Source of the DNA: Thermobifida fusca NBRC 14071 = JCM 3263
GTDB lineage: Bacteria; Actinomycetota; Actinomycetes; Streptosporangiales; Streptosporangiaceae
NCBI RefSeq assembly: GCF_001592045.1
Contig: NZ_BCWB01000012.1
Location: 1 to 44,686, forward strand
Length of the DNA: 44,686 nucleotides
Direction of reading: 5' to 3'
Position 1 is the stretch's first letter. Each line of letters begins with the position of its first letter. The translations under genes and the position numbers were made by a program. Shown here in pieces: positions 34,627 to 43,818 of this stretch. The notes beneath the pieces were generated by a model. That model saw only the letters and a list, made by a program, of their open reading frames with translations. It ran no database searches and had not been told where the DNA came from.

Positions 34627-36036
34627 CTATTTGAGGAAGTCGGGGACGTCGAGGTCGTCGCCTTCGTCGAAGACGACGCGGCGTCGCGGTGTGGGGATCT
34701 CACCGCTGCGGGAGAACGGGCTGTCGGAGACCCGGGGACGGGTGTACCCGCCCTCCCCTCCCATGGGGTAGAGGCCTCCGGGCCGGTAGGGCCGGTCTTC
34801 GTCCCGATTCGCCGGCGTGTCCTTGGTCTCCTTGGCCTCGCTGGCTGCCGCGCTGTCCGACTGCGGTTCCTCTGTTGCGGCCGGTTCCGCTGCCGTCTCA
34901 GCCCCGCTGTCCGGTTCCGTCGTGGGACGGGGGTCGCGCGCCAGGCTCGGCGTCGGCGGTTCGGAGCGGGGCGGCTCCACAGTACGCAGCGGCGGCGGAG
35001 GAGGCGGTGGCGGGGTGAACCGCTCTGGCGCCGCGGGCGTGGTCGGTGCGCTGACCGCACGGGAAGGGGTGGGGGATGGCGACTCCACCTGGGGTTCGTC
35101 GAACCCGGCGGCGATAACCGTGACCCGCACTTCGTCGCCGAGCGCGTCGTCGATGACCGCACCGAAGATGATGTTCGCCTCCGCGGCCGCGGAGTTGGCG
35201 ACGAGCTGTGCTGCCTCGTTGATCTCGAACAGGCCGAGGTCGGAACCGCCTTGGATCGACAGCAGCACTCCGTGGGCGCCGTCGATGCTGGCTTCCAGCA
35301 GCGGCGAGGAGATCGCCATCTCGGCTGCTGCGACCGCGCGGTCGTCTCCGCGTGCCGATCCGATCCCCATGAGAGCCGAGCCCGCCCCGGACATGACCGA
35401 CTTGACGTCGGCGAAGTCCAGGTTGATCAGCCCAGGGGTGGTGATCAGGTCGGTGATGCCTTGCACACCCGACAGCAGCACCTGGTCGGCGGCTTTGAAG
35501 GCGTCGAGGACGCTCACCTGCCGGTCCGAGATCGACAGGAGGCGGTCGTTGGGGATGACGATGAGCGTGTCTACTTCCTCACGCAGCATCGCGATCCCCG
35601 CCTCAGCCTGGGTGGCGCGCCGCTTGCCTTCGAAACTGAACGGGCGGGTGACGACACCGATGGTGAGCGCTCCAAGGGAGCGAGCGATGTTGGCGACTAC
35701 GGGGGCGCCGCCCGTGCCGGTGCCTCCTCCCTCACCGGCGGTCACGAAGACCATGTCGGCGCCCTTGAGGACCTCTTCGATCTCTTCTCGGTGGTCCTCA
35801 GCCGCCTTACGCCCCACATCGGGGTTGGCGCCCGCTCCCAAACCTCGAGTAAGTTCACGGCCGACGTCCAGTTTCACGTCGGCGTCGCTCATGAGCAGCG
35901 CCTGAGCGTCGGTGTTGATGGCGATGAATTCGACGCCCTTGAGACCCTCTTCGATCATGCGATTGACGGCGTTGACACCGCCGCCGCCGATCCCGACGAC
36001 TTTGATGACCGCGAGGTAGTTCTGCGGTGCTGCCAC
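34627..36036 (-). CDS. ftsZ: Cell division GTPase FtsZ
   Basis: FtsZ, 469 residues, polymerises into the Z-ring. The tubulin signature GGGTGTG lies at 103-109, and the GTPase domain (about 8-310) is complete. A Pro/Ser/Glu-rich linker of about 140 residues, including a run of eight prolines after FTP, leads to the C-terminal tail [10 protein letters not shown], which binds SepF and FtsW. The frame is open to 36237, but GTG 36036, with GAAAGG nine bases upstream, gives the usual N-terminus [20 protein letters not shown] long upstream region separates it from ftsQ. Confidence 0.96.
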   Translation of the reverse strand: MAAPQNYLAVIKVVGIGGGGVNAVNRMIEEGLKGVEFIAINTDAQALLMSDADVKLDVGRELTRGLGAGANPDVGRKAAEDHREEIEEVLKGADMVFVTAGEGGGTGTGGAPVVANIARSLGALTIGVVTRPFSFEGKRRATQAEAGIAMLREEVDTLIVIPNDRLLSISDRQVSVLDAFKAADQVLLSGVQGITDLITTPGLINLDFADVKSVMSGAGSALMGIGSARGDDRAVAAAEMAISSPLLEASIDGAHGVLLSIQGGSDLGLFEINEAAQLVANSAAAEANIIFGAVIDDALGDEVRVTVIAAGFDEPQVESPSPTPSRAVSAPTTPAAPERFTPPPPPPPPLRTVEPPRSEPPTPSLARDPRPTTEPDSGAETAAEPAATEEPQSDSAAASEAKETKDTPANRDEDRPYRPGGLYPMGGEGGYTRPRVSDSPFSRSGEIPTPRRRVVFDEGDDLDVPDFLK

Positions 36037-36418
36037 GACGAGGGGCCTTTCCGCTCGCTTCTTGCCAGCCGCGCCGCCCCTCCGGGAGGATCGGCCGTGG
36101 GGGACGTCCCTCCCGGAACCGGTTCGGCGCGAAAGCTGTCCGGTTCTGCTTGCTTCGTGGTTCCGGGCGCCTCCGGGGAGATGCCCGGGTGGGGCATGGA
36201 CCGTGCGGGCACGTCCACGTCCCGCCCGCACCACCACTGTGGCACGGGAATGCTTGTCGTTATGTCAACTAAAGACTGTGCTTTCTGACAGTAAGCCGCC
36301 ACCCTGGTAACGGGCAACTAACCACCGCTTCAGCCTATCGGCGTGTCGCGCACTTCGGTGTCGGATACGCCAGTAAGCGCACCGTCCATCCCGCCCTGGG
36401 CAGGCAGGGTTAGGAAGA
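36037..36418. other. Intergenic region upstream of ftsZ
   Basis: This stretch of 382 bp separates ftsQ from ftsZ, where actinomycetes usually carry dedicated ftsZ promoters. On the - strand there is a TTGACA at 36268-36263 but no matching -10 box at normal spacing. The segment 36245-36330 is A/T-richer. No gene was seen. Confidence 0.45.
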
Positions 36419-37153
36419 TCACCGGACCACCGCCACCCCTTCAGCGCTCACGTCGTAGTGGCGTCCCGGTTCAGGGGGATGCTGCGCCATGAGCACTTCC
36501 AGGGCGCGGGCCTTGTCCGCTGCCCGTTCGGTGTCTCCCCACATCGCTGTGGCCCCGGTGGTGAACTCCAGGGTGAGACGGGCCCGGTCGGTCGCCACCA
36601 CGGCTGCCACATCCGCGGCCAGAGCGTCGGGGAGTGCGGCAAGCACCAGCGCGCTGTCGGCCACCGCGGGGTTGCCTTCGACGTCGCCGGATACGTGGAG
36701 CAGCGGGTAGCCTTCCGGCTCCGCTTCGCTCTTCTCCACCCACACCCCTTCCCAGTCCACGAGGAGGTAGCCGCCGTCTGCTGCGGCCAGCGCGAAGACA
36801 GGGACGCGTTCGGTCACCGCGACACGGAGCGTGGCGGGCCAGCCGCGCTGCACGTCCACGGAGTCCACGAGGCGTAGTTCGGACACTCGCGCCGCCACAG
36901 CGTCGGTGTCCACCCGGGCCAGCGGGGTCCCCGGGGTCACATCCACGGCCGCCAGCACTTCGGTCTCCGCGAGGCGGTCCAGGCCGGTGACCTCAATCTG
37001 GCGGACGGCGAGCAGGCGCGAGCCGAACAGCACCCACAGCACTGCCCCGACCAGGCCGCTCACCAGCAGGATGATGAAGGCGGCCTGCCACGGGTCCGGC
37101 CGGGACGCGCCCTCGTCGGAGACCGCTGCGCTGCTCCGCTCTTCGACCGTCAC
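36419..37153 (-). CDS. ftsQ: Cell division protein FtsQ
   Basis: This 244-residue bitopic protein has a short cytoplasmic tail, one membrane helix (about 24-44) and an extracellular POTRA domain (about 48-118, beginning VRQIEVTGLDRLAETEVL) followed by the FtsQ domain. It scaffolds the divisome with FtsL and FtsB. GTG 37153 is the start. It lies 66 bp downstream of murC and 382 bp before ftsZ, the normal dcw position. It is shorter than some actinomycete FtsQ proteins but complete. Confidence 0.92.
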   Translation of the reverse strand: MTVEERSSAAVSDEGASRPDPWQAAFIILLVSGLVGAVLWVLFGSRLLAVRQIEVTGLDRLAETEVLAAVDVTPGTPLARVDTDAVAARVSELRLVDSVDVQRGWPATLRVAVTERVPVFALAAADGGYLLVDWEGVWVEKSEAEPEGYPLLHVSGDVEGNPAVADSALVLAALPDALAADVAAVVATDRARLTLEFTTGATAMWGDTERAADKARALEVLMAQHPPEPGRHYDVSAEGVAVVR

Positions 37154-37219
37154 CCTCCTCCCTCCGCTCCCCGGTGGTCGACTGCGGCAGCATACCGCGG
37201 CGCCCGCGCCGGGCCCGGC

Positions 37220-38638
37220 TTATCCGAGGGCTTCGACGATGCGCGGGCCGAGCTCCGTCACGTCCCCGGCGCCCATGGTCAGCACGATGTCGCCTGGCTG
37301 CGCCACCGACACCACGCATTCGACCGCGGCGTCGCGGTCGGGACGGTAGTAGACCCGGTCGTGGCCGATGCGCTCGGTGATCAGCTCGGCGGTGACCCCC
37401 GGCTCGGGGTCTTCGCGGGCAGCGTAGATCCCGAGGACGACGACCTCGTCCGCCTTGGTGAGCGCGGCAGCGAACTCTTCGGCGAAGATGCGGGTCCGGC
37501 TGTACAAGTGGGGCTGGAACAGCACCACGATCCGGCCGGCCTTCCCGCCCTTGGCGGCCTGCGAGTCGAGTGCGGCGCGTGCGGCGTCCAAATCGGCGGC
37601 GATCTCGGTGGGGTGGTGGGCGTAGCTGTCGTAGACGCTCACCCCGTTCGCTTCGCCCTTGAATTCGAAGCGGCGGGCCGCCCCCGCGAATTCGGCGAGT
37701 CCTTCCACCGCGACTTCAGGGTCGTAGCCGATGGTGTCGGCGACAGCGACAGCGGCAGCGGCGTTGAGCGTGTTGTGCCGGCCGGGCAGGGGAAGGGTGC
37801 AGTGCACCGGGTCCCCGGTGGGCGGGTCGATGGTGAACATCGTGGTGAACCCGTCCACGGTGATGTCGCGGACCCGGTAGTCGGCCGTGTCGGCTTCGCC
37901 GTAGGTGAGGACTTTCAGCCCCCGCTGGCGGGCGACCTCGGCGACCCGGCGCGCCCCCGGGTCGTCCACCCCTACCACCACGGTTTCGGACACGCGGCCG
38001 ATGAATGCGGCGAACTTGTCGTGGATCTCTTCCAGGTCGCCGTAGTTGTCCAAGTGGTCGGCTTCGACGTTGGTGATCACGGCGACGCGGGGCGAAAGCA
38101 TGAGGAAGGAGCCGTCGCTTTCGTCGGCCTCCACCACGATGATGTCGTCCGCGCCCGCATCAGCGCCGAGCCCGGTGGTGACCAGCTGCCCGCCGATGAC
38201 ATACCCGGGCATGGCCCCCAGGTGCTGCAACACCACGGTGATCATGGACGTGGTGGTGGTCTTGCCGTGGGTTCCCGCGACGGCGACCCCGTAGCGGCCC
38301 AGCAGCAGTGCGCCGAGGGCCGCGGCGCGCGGCAGGATGCGCAGGTTGCGGGCGCGTGCTTCCACGAGCTCCGGGTTGGTGTCGCGGATCGCGGAGGAGA
38401 CGACGACCGTGTCGGCGTCCCCCACGTGCTCGGCGGCGTGGCCGACGTGGACGGTCGCGCCGAGCTCCTCCAGTTCCCGGAGCAGGGCGCTGTCCCGTGC
38501 GTCACTGCCGGACACTTCCACGCCGCGCTGCAGCAGCACGCGCGCGATTCCGGACATGCCCGCGCCCCCCATGCCGATGAAGTGGACGCGGCCCAGCTTG
38601 TCGACTTCGACCGGTTCGGTCGGTTCGACCAGGCTCAT
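37220..38638 (-). CDS. murC: UDP-N-acetylmuramate-L-alanine ligase
   Basis: MurC, 472 residues, adds L-Ala to UDP-MurNAc. The N-terminal domain has IGMGGAGMSGIA (21-32), the ATP-binding loop GTHGKTTT lies at 122-129, and VEADESDGSF in the middle domain is a Mur ligase signature. ATG 38638 overlaps the murG stop (ATGA), so the two are translationally coupled. Length is normal. Confidence 0.95.
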   Translation of the reverse strand: MSLVEPTEPVEVDKLGRVHFIGMGGAGMSGIARVLLQRGVEVSGSDARDSALLRELEELGATVHVGHAAEHVGDADTVVVSSAIRDTNPELVEARARNLRILPRAAALGALLLGRYGVAVAGTHGKTTTTSMITVVLQHLGAMPGYVIGGQLVTTGLGADAGADDIIVVEADESDGSFLMLSPRVAVITNVEADHLDNYGDLEEIHDKFAAFIGRVSETVVVGVDDPGARRVAEVARQRGLKVLTYGEADTADYRVRDITVDGFTTMFTIDPPTGDPVHCTLPLPGRHNTLNAAAAVAVADTIGYDPEVAVEGLAEFAGAARRFEFKGEANGVSVYDSYAHHPTEIAADLDAARAALDSQAAKGGKAGRIVVLFQPHLYSRTRIFAEEFAAALTKADEVVVLGIYAAREDPEPGVTAELITERIGHDRVYYRPDRDAAVECVVSVAQPGDIVLTMGAGDVTELGPRIVEALG

Positions 38639-39774
38639 CGGGTGTCCCCCGATTCCTCCGAATAGTCGATGGGCATCTCTGGAGTCGGCCGTTCCCCGCG
38701 GGCGATCGCGATGACCTCGCGGGCCAGCGCCATGTCGGCGTCCCGGCGTCCCAGCCGCGCCGCGGCCTCCGACATGGCCACGATTCGATCAGTGTCTGTG
38801 AGCAGCGGGATGAGGTGCTCTCTGATCCAGTCGCGGCTCAGCTCCGAGTTGGCGACCATGAGGCCGCCGCCCGCCTGCACGATCGGTTCAGCGTTGAGCC
38901 GCTGCTCCCCGTTACCGATCGCGAGCGGGACGAACACGGCGGGCAGGCCCACCGCGGTCAGTTCCGCACAGGTGAGCGCCCCCGAGCGGCACATGGCGAT
39001 GTCGGCCGCTGCGTACGCGAGCTCCATCTCGTCGACGTAGGGCACCACCACGTAGGGCACGCCGCCCCGAGTGCGGTCTTCGGGGCCGTCCGCGTTCTTG
39101 GGGCCGACCACGTGCAGCACCTGGATGCCTGCCTGGTAGAAGTCTTCGGCGCTGTCGAAAGCGGCCTGGTTGATGGCCTGGGCCCCCTGGGAGCCGCCGA
39201 AGATCAGCAGGGTCGGCAGGTCGGGGCGGAGCCCGAACTTGGAGCGGGCTTTGTCGCCCACAGCGAGCCGGTCCAGGTTGGAGATCCGGGTCCGCAGGGG
39301 GATGCCGATGTAGCGGCCGTTGCGGATCTCCGTGTGCGGATGCCCGGTGAACACGTGGGGGGTGAGCCGGGCGCCGAGCCGGTTGGCCAGGCCGGGCAGC
39401 GGGTTGGCTTCGTGGACCACAATCGGGATGCGGCGACTGCGTGCAGCCAAGTATCCCGGGGTGGCCACGTAGCCGCCGAAACCGACCAGGATGTCGGCCT
39501 GGACACGGTCCAGGTGCTTGGCTGCGGTGCTGATCGCGTTGGCCAGCCTGCCGGGGACGGAAAGCAACTGGGGGGTGAGCTTCCGGGGCAGCGGGACAGC
39601 GGGGATCTCCGCCAGTTCGTAGCCCCGCATGGGGACGAGCCGCTGCTCCAGTCCTCGCTTCGTACCCAGGCACAGCACCTGGGTGTCAGGGTTGATCCGC
39701 CGTAGCGCATCGGCCAGTGCCAGTGCGGGTTCCACATGTCCGGCCGTGCCGCCGCCGGCGAGGACTACCCTCAT
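38635..39774 (-). CDS. murG: MurG, lipid I to lipid II glycosyltransferase
   Basis: MurG, 379 residues, transfers GlcNAc to lipid I on the inner face of the membrane. The N-terminal loop GGGTAGHVEPALALA (7-21) and the second G-loop LIFGGSQGAQAIN are both intact, as is VVPYVDEMELAYAAAD near the donor site. ATG 39774 overlaps the ftsW stop (ATGA), and the murG stop overlaps the murC start. Confidence 0.95.
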   Translation of the reverse strand: MRVVLAGGGTAGHVEPALALADALRRINPDTQVLCLGTKRGLEQRLVPMRGYELAEIPAVPLPRKLTPQLLSVPGRLANAISTAAKHLDRVQADILVGFGGYVATPGYLAARSRRIPIVVHEANPLPGLANRLGARLTPHVFTGHPHTEIRNGRYIGIPLRTRISNLDRLAVGDKARSKFGLRPDLPTLLIFGGSQGAQAINQAAFDSAEDFYQAGIQVLHVVGPKNADGPEDRTRGGVPYVVVPYVDEMELAYAAADIAMCRSGALTCAELTAVGLPAVFVPLAIGNGEQRLNAEPIVQAGGGLMVANSELSRDWIREHLIPLLTDTDRIVAMSEAAARLGRRDADMALAREVIAIARGERPTPEMPIDYSEESGDTR

Positions 39775-41147
39775 CGTCGCCGATTCCTCCTCGCTTGAAC
39801 CTGCGTCGGGCGTGTCTTAGGAGCCCGGTCAGCGCCTGGGGCTGTGCGGCCCGCGCTGTTACCCAGGCCAAGCCAGCTTAGAGCCCTTTGGGGGTATGTA
39901 GGGCCTCGAGCACTGAGTGCGCTGCGTGCGGCGGGCTCGTTCCGGGCTAGCGCCAGTAGGACCCCCATGCCCAACATTGTGGGGATGAGTGACGATCCCC
40001 CGGCTGAAACGAAGGGTAGCGGGATGCCCGTCACCGGGAGCACCCCGATGACCGTGCCGATGTTGACCATCGCCTGCACACAGATCCACGTGGTGATCGC
40101 CACCGCGGACAGTCGGACGAACGGGTCGGTGGTCCGGGCCGCGACCCGCAGCCCCGAGTAGCCAAGAACCCCGAAAAGCCCGATCACCAGCAGCGTACCG
40201 AGCAGGCCGAACTCTTCGCCGATGATGGCGAAGATGAAGTCGCTCTCCGGGTGGGGCAGGTGGCCCCACTTCTCTCGGCTCGCCCCGATACCGACGCCCA
40301 GGAGGCCGCCGGTGCCCAGCGCGTACAGGCCGTGCAGCAACTGGTAGCCGCTGTTGAACGGGTCGGCTTCCGGGTTGAGGAAGGCGGTGAGGCGTTTCAG
40401 CCGGTAGGGTTCGACCGCGATCATGATGGCGACCAGGAGTCCGACGAGGCCGACCACTCCGAAGAACAGGCGGCCGGGGGCGCCGATGATCCACAGCAGC
40501 GCCACGAGGACAGCCATCAGCACGAACGAGGTGCCCAGGTCGCTGCCCATGAGGACGAGCAGCACCAGGATTCCGCAGACGGGCAGCAGCGGGACCAGCA
40601 GGTGCCGCCATTCGGTCAGTTCCCGGAGTTCTTCTTTGCGGGCCAGCAGGTTCGCTCCCCACAGCGCGAAGGCGAGCTTGGCTGGTTCGGACGCCTGCAC
40701 GGTGATCCCGCCGATGTTGAGCCAGCGGGTGGCCCCGTAGTATTCGACTCCGCGGAACGTGGTGATCACCAGGAGCACGATGGACACCAGGAGCAGCGGT
40801 CCGCCGAGCAGCCGCAGAGTCCGCGGAGGCAGCCGGGAGGCCAGCAGCATCAGCGGGATGCCGATGAGCGCGGCAACCGCCTGCTTCAAGAAGAGGGAGA
40901 ACGCGGAGCCGGTCTCGGTGTAGGAGTCGACCATGGAGGAGGACAGCACCATGACCAGGCCGAGCACGATGAGCAGGACGCTGCTGCCGACCAGCAGGTA
41001 GTAGGAGGTCAGGGGACGGTCCAGCAGCCGGGTGAACTCCTTGACCCGGCTGAGCACGGCGCCGTCCGTCTTCGCGTTCCGCGTTCTTCTGCGCGCGCCG
41101 GCGCCTCTTCCCCCCGTAGCCGAGGAAACCGGTGTGGTGGCCGCCAT
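39771..41147 (-). CDS. ftsW: FtsW, SEDS-family septal glycosyltransferase
   Basis: FtsW, 458 residues, polymerises lipid II at the septum with its cognate PBP. An Arg/Lys-rich cytoplasmic tail of about 45 residues precedes about ten membrane helices. SEDS signatures include YYGATRWLNIGGITVQASEPAKL and, near the end, VLPVTGIPLPFVSAGGSS; each is quoted here only as a landmark. ATG 41147 is used because GGAGG is next to it; the frame is open to 41243 but the extra residues are not membrane-like. Its stop overlaps the murG start. Confidence 0.94.
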   Translation of the reverse strand: MAATTPVSSATGGRGAGARRRTRNAKTDGAVLSRVKEFTRLLDRPLTSYYLLVGSSVLLIVLGLVMVLSSSMVDSYTETGSAFSLFLKQAVAALIGIPLMLLASRLPPRTLRLLGGPLLLVSIVLLVITTFRGVEYYGATRWLNIGGITVQASEPAKLAFALWGANLLARKEELRELTEWRHLLVPLLPVCGILVLLVLMGSDLGTSFVLMAVLVALLWIIGAPGRLFFGVVGLVGLLVAIMIAVEPYRLKRLTAFLNPEADPFNSGYQLLHGLYALGTGGLLGVGIGASREKWGHLPHPESDFIFAIIGEEFGLLGTLLVIGLFGVLGYSGLRVAARTTDPFVRLSAVAITTWICVQAMVNIGTVIGVLPVTGIPLPFVSAGGSSLIPTMLGMGVLLALARNEPAARSALSARGPTYPQRALSWLGLGNSAGRTAPGADRAPKTRPTQVQARRNRRR

Positions 41148-41291
41148 GTCCCTCCTCCCTCCCACGCCGCCTGAGCACTCCATGGGGTGCGTGATGCACC
41201 GTGCTGCACCAGTTTGGCGGTTAGCAGGGCCGAGGACATGCACATAACCGGCGTGTTGGGGTTTTTTCTGACTCCATGTCTTCGCAGACGC

Positions 41292-41333
41292 ACCGGCCCG
41301 CCAAAAAGTTCACGGGTTTTCGGCGGGGCCGGT
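41292..41333 (-). terminator. Hairpin between murD and ftsW
   Basis: ACCGGCCCGCCAAAAA (41292-41307) and TTTTCGGCGGGGCCGGT (41317-41333) form a long imperfect stem just after the murD stop. On the - strand it ends with a T-run, like an intrinsic terminator. ftsW starts 145 bp beyond it. Confidence 0.6.
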
Positions 41334-41346
41334 GGCGGTTGAGGGT

Positions 41347-42759
41347 TCAGCCGGCGAGTGCACGGACTTCTCGGGCGAACGCTTCACCCCGTTCGATGTA
41401 GTTGGTGAACATGTCCATGGAGGCTGCTGCGGGGGCGAGGAGCACGGTGTCGCCTTTCTGGGCGAGCCGGGCCGCGGCGGCCACCACTTCAGCCATGGCG
41501 CCTTCGTCGGTGCGGGCCACGTCCACGACAGGCACGTGGGGGGCGTGCGTGTCGAGCGCTTCCCGCAACTGGTGCCGGTCGGCGCCGAGCAGGACGACGC
41601 CGCGCAGCCGGCTCGCGGCCTGCCGCACCAGGCCGGTGACGTCGGCGCCTTTGAGGAGGCCGCCGGCGATCCACACCACCGAGGGGTAGGCGGCCAGCGA
41701 AGCGGCGGCGGCGTGCGCGTTCGTCGCTTTGGAGTCGTCGACGTAGTCGACCCCGTCGATGGTGGCCACGTGGGCGATGCGGTGCGGTTCGGGCTGGAAG
41801 TTCCGCAGTCCGGTGCGCACCGCCTCCGGGGCGACGCCGATCGACCGGGCGAGTGCGGCGGCGGCCAGCGCGTTCGCCACGTTGTGCGGTGCGCGGGGGG
41901 TGACGTCGGCCAGGGTGGCGAGTTCGGTGGCCTCGGTGCGCGGGTTGGCGACGAAAGCGCGGTCGACGAGCAGGTCCTCGACGAGTCCGAGTTCTCCGGC
42001 GCGCGGCACGTCCAGGCTGAATCCGACGAGCGGTGCAGCGGGGTCGCCGTGGGTTTCAGCGAGCTCGCGCAGCGCAGGGTCGGCGGCGTTGACGATGCGG
42101 ATGGTGCCGGCGCCGTAGACCTTGGCCTTGGCGGCCGCGTAGGGTTCCATGCCTCCGTGCCAGTCCAAGTGGTCGGGGGCGAGGTTGATGATCGCGGCCG
42201 CGTGCGGCTGCACGGTGGCGGACCAGTGGAGTTGGAAGCTGGAGAGTTCCACGGCGAGGATGTCCCAGCGGTCGGGGCCGTCGGCGAGCGCCGCGTCGAT
42301 GACGGGGGTGCCCACGTTGCCGACGGCGAGGGCGCGCCGCCCGTCGGCCCGCAGCATCGCTTCGAGCATGCGCACCGTGGTGGTCTTGCCGTTGGTGCCG
42401 GTGACGGCCAGCCAGACCTGGCCGGCGGGGCGGAGCCGCCAGGCCAGTTCGACGTCGCCGATCACCTCGACCCCGGCGTCGGCCGCCGCGACCAGGACGG
42501 GCGCGTCGGGCCGCCAGCCGGGTGAGGTGACGACGAGGTCGGTTCCCGCGGGGAGTGTGGTGGGCTCACCGAGTTCCACGGTGGCGCCGAGTTCCCGCAG
42601 GGTGCGGGCGCGTTCCCGGTTCACGTCGTCGTCGCGGCCTTCCACGACGGTGACGTGCGCCCCGTGTTTCAGCAGTGCTCGGGCGACAGGGGGTCCGGAG
42701 ACCCCCAGTCCTGTGACGCAGACCCGGCGTCCCCTCAGCTCCATCGCGGTGTCACTCAT
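41347..42759 (-). CDS. murD: UDP-N-acetylmuramoyl-L-alanine-D-glutamate ligase
   Basis: MurD, 470 residues, adds D-Glu to UDP-MurNAc-L-Ala. The N-terminal domain begins VCVTGLGVSGPPVA, the ATP loop GTNGKTT lies at 121-127, and LAPDHLDWHG is a ligase signature. ATG 42759 lies three bases after the mraY stop; a second ATG at 42744 is possible. A hairpin follows the stop. Confidence 0.95.
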   Translation of the reverse strand: MSDTAMELRGRRVCVTGLGVSGPPVARALLKHGAHVTVVEGRDDDVNRERARTLRELGATVELGEPTTLPAGTDLVVTSPGWRPDAPVLVAAADAGVEVIGDVELAWRLRPAGQVWLAVTGTNGKTTTVRMLEAMLRADGRRALAVGNVGTPVIDAALADGPDRWDILAVELSSFQLHWSATVQPHAAAIINLAPDHLDWHGGMEPYAAAKAKVYGAGTIRIVNAADPALRELAETHGDPAAPLVGFSLDVPRAGELGLVEDLLVDRAFVANPRTEATELATLADVTPRAPHNVANALAAAALARSIGVAPEAVRTGLRNFQPEPHRIAHVATIDGVDYVDDSKATNAHAAAASLAAYPSVVWIAGGLLKGADVTGLVRQAASRLRGVVLLGADRHQLREALDTHAPHVPVVDVARTDEGAMAEVVAAAARLAQKGDTVLLAPAAASMDMFTNYIERGEAFAREVRALAG

Positions 42760-42762
42760 CGC

Positions 42763-43818
42763 TTATCGAGGCATCCATTCCAGGTAGAACAAGGCCATCG
42801 CTGCGGCGACGAACAGCCCTTGAATGATCCAGAACCGGATCACGATCGTGGTTTCGGCCCACCCTTTCAGCTCGAAGTGGTGCTGGAGGGGCGCCATGCG
42901 GAACACCCGTTTCCCGGTGAGGCGGAAGGAGCCGACCTGGATGATCACCGAGGCGGTGATGAGGACGAACAGACCTCCGATGACCAGCAGCAGCAGCTGG
43001 GTGCGGGTGGTGATGGCCAGTCCCACGAGCAGGCCGCCGAGCGCGAGCGAGCCGGTGTCGCCCATGAAGATCTTGGCGGGGGGTGCGTTGAACCAGAGGA
43101 AGGCGATGCACCCGCCGAGCGCGGCTGCGGCGACCACGGCCAGGTCGAGGGGGTCGCGCACCGTGTAGCAGTTGGGCTCCAGGGCGTTGATGCAGCTCTG
43201 GCGGAGCTGCCAGTTGCCGATGATGACGTAGGCGACGAGGGAGAGGATGGTCGCTCCGGTGGCCAGGCCGTCGAGGCCGTCGGTGAGGTTCACCGCGTTG
43301 GAGGTGGCCACGATCAGCAGCAGCGCCCAGATCACGAACAGCCACACGGCCATGGGGGGACCGAAGTCGCGCAGCAGGGACAGGTGGGTGGAGCCCGGCG
43401 TGTAGGTGTAGGAGTTGGGGAACATGGTGACGCCGATGGCGAACCCTACGCCCACGATGATCTGGCCGAGCATTTTCGCACCGCTGCGCAGGCCCAGGCT
43501 GCGGCGCTTGTAGATCTTGATGAAGTCGTCGAGGAATCCTACGCAGCCCAGCCCGACGAACAGGAGGATCACCAGCACGCCGGAGACGGTCGGCGGTGTC
43601 ATGGTGACCGCGTGCGCGCCGAAGTAGCCGACGACCGTGCCGAAGATGATGGCGATACCGCCCATGGTGGGCGTGCCCTGCTTGGTCTTGTGGCCTTGCG
43701 GACCGTCGTCGCGGATCTCTTGTCCAAACTTGAACCGGTAGAGGATCCTGATCAGAGGGGGCAGGAGGAGGAAGGAGACCAGCAGGGAGATCCCCGCAGC
43801 TGCGATGATGCCGGTCAT
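42763..43818 (-). CDS. mraY: MraY, phospho-MurNAc-pentapeptide translocase
   Basis: MraY, 351 residues and about ten membrane helices, makes lipid I from UDP-MurNAc-pentapeptide and undecaprenyl phosphate. Conserved aspartates lie in FLDD (97-98) and NLTDGLDG (177-184), with GDTGSLALGG in the middle and HHFELKGW near the C-terminus. ATG 43818 overlaps the murF stop (ATGA). Confidence 0.96.
   Translation of the reverse strand: MTGIIAAAGISLLVSFLLLPPLIRILYRFKFGQEIRDDGPQGHKTKQGTPTMGGIAIIFGTVVGYFGAHAVTMTPPTVSGVLVILLFVGLGCVGFLDDFIKIYKRRSLGLRSGAKMLGQIIVGVGFAIGVTMFPNSYTYTPGSTHLSLLRDFGPPMAVWLFVIWALLLIVATSNAVNLTDGLDGLATGATILSLVAYVIIGNWQLRQSCINALEPNCYTVRDPLDLAVVAAAALGGCIAFLWFNAPPAKIFMGDTGSLALGGLLVGLAITTRTQLLLLVIGGLFVLITASVIIQVGSFRLTGKRVFRMAPLQHHFELKGWAETTIVIRFWIIQGLFVAAAMALFYLEWMPR

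Noticed and set aside
36240-36268. A full promoter for ftsZ built on TTGACA
   Set aside because: No acceptable -10 box lies at 16-19 bp from it.
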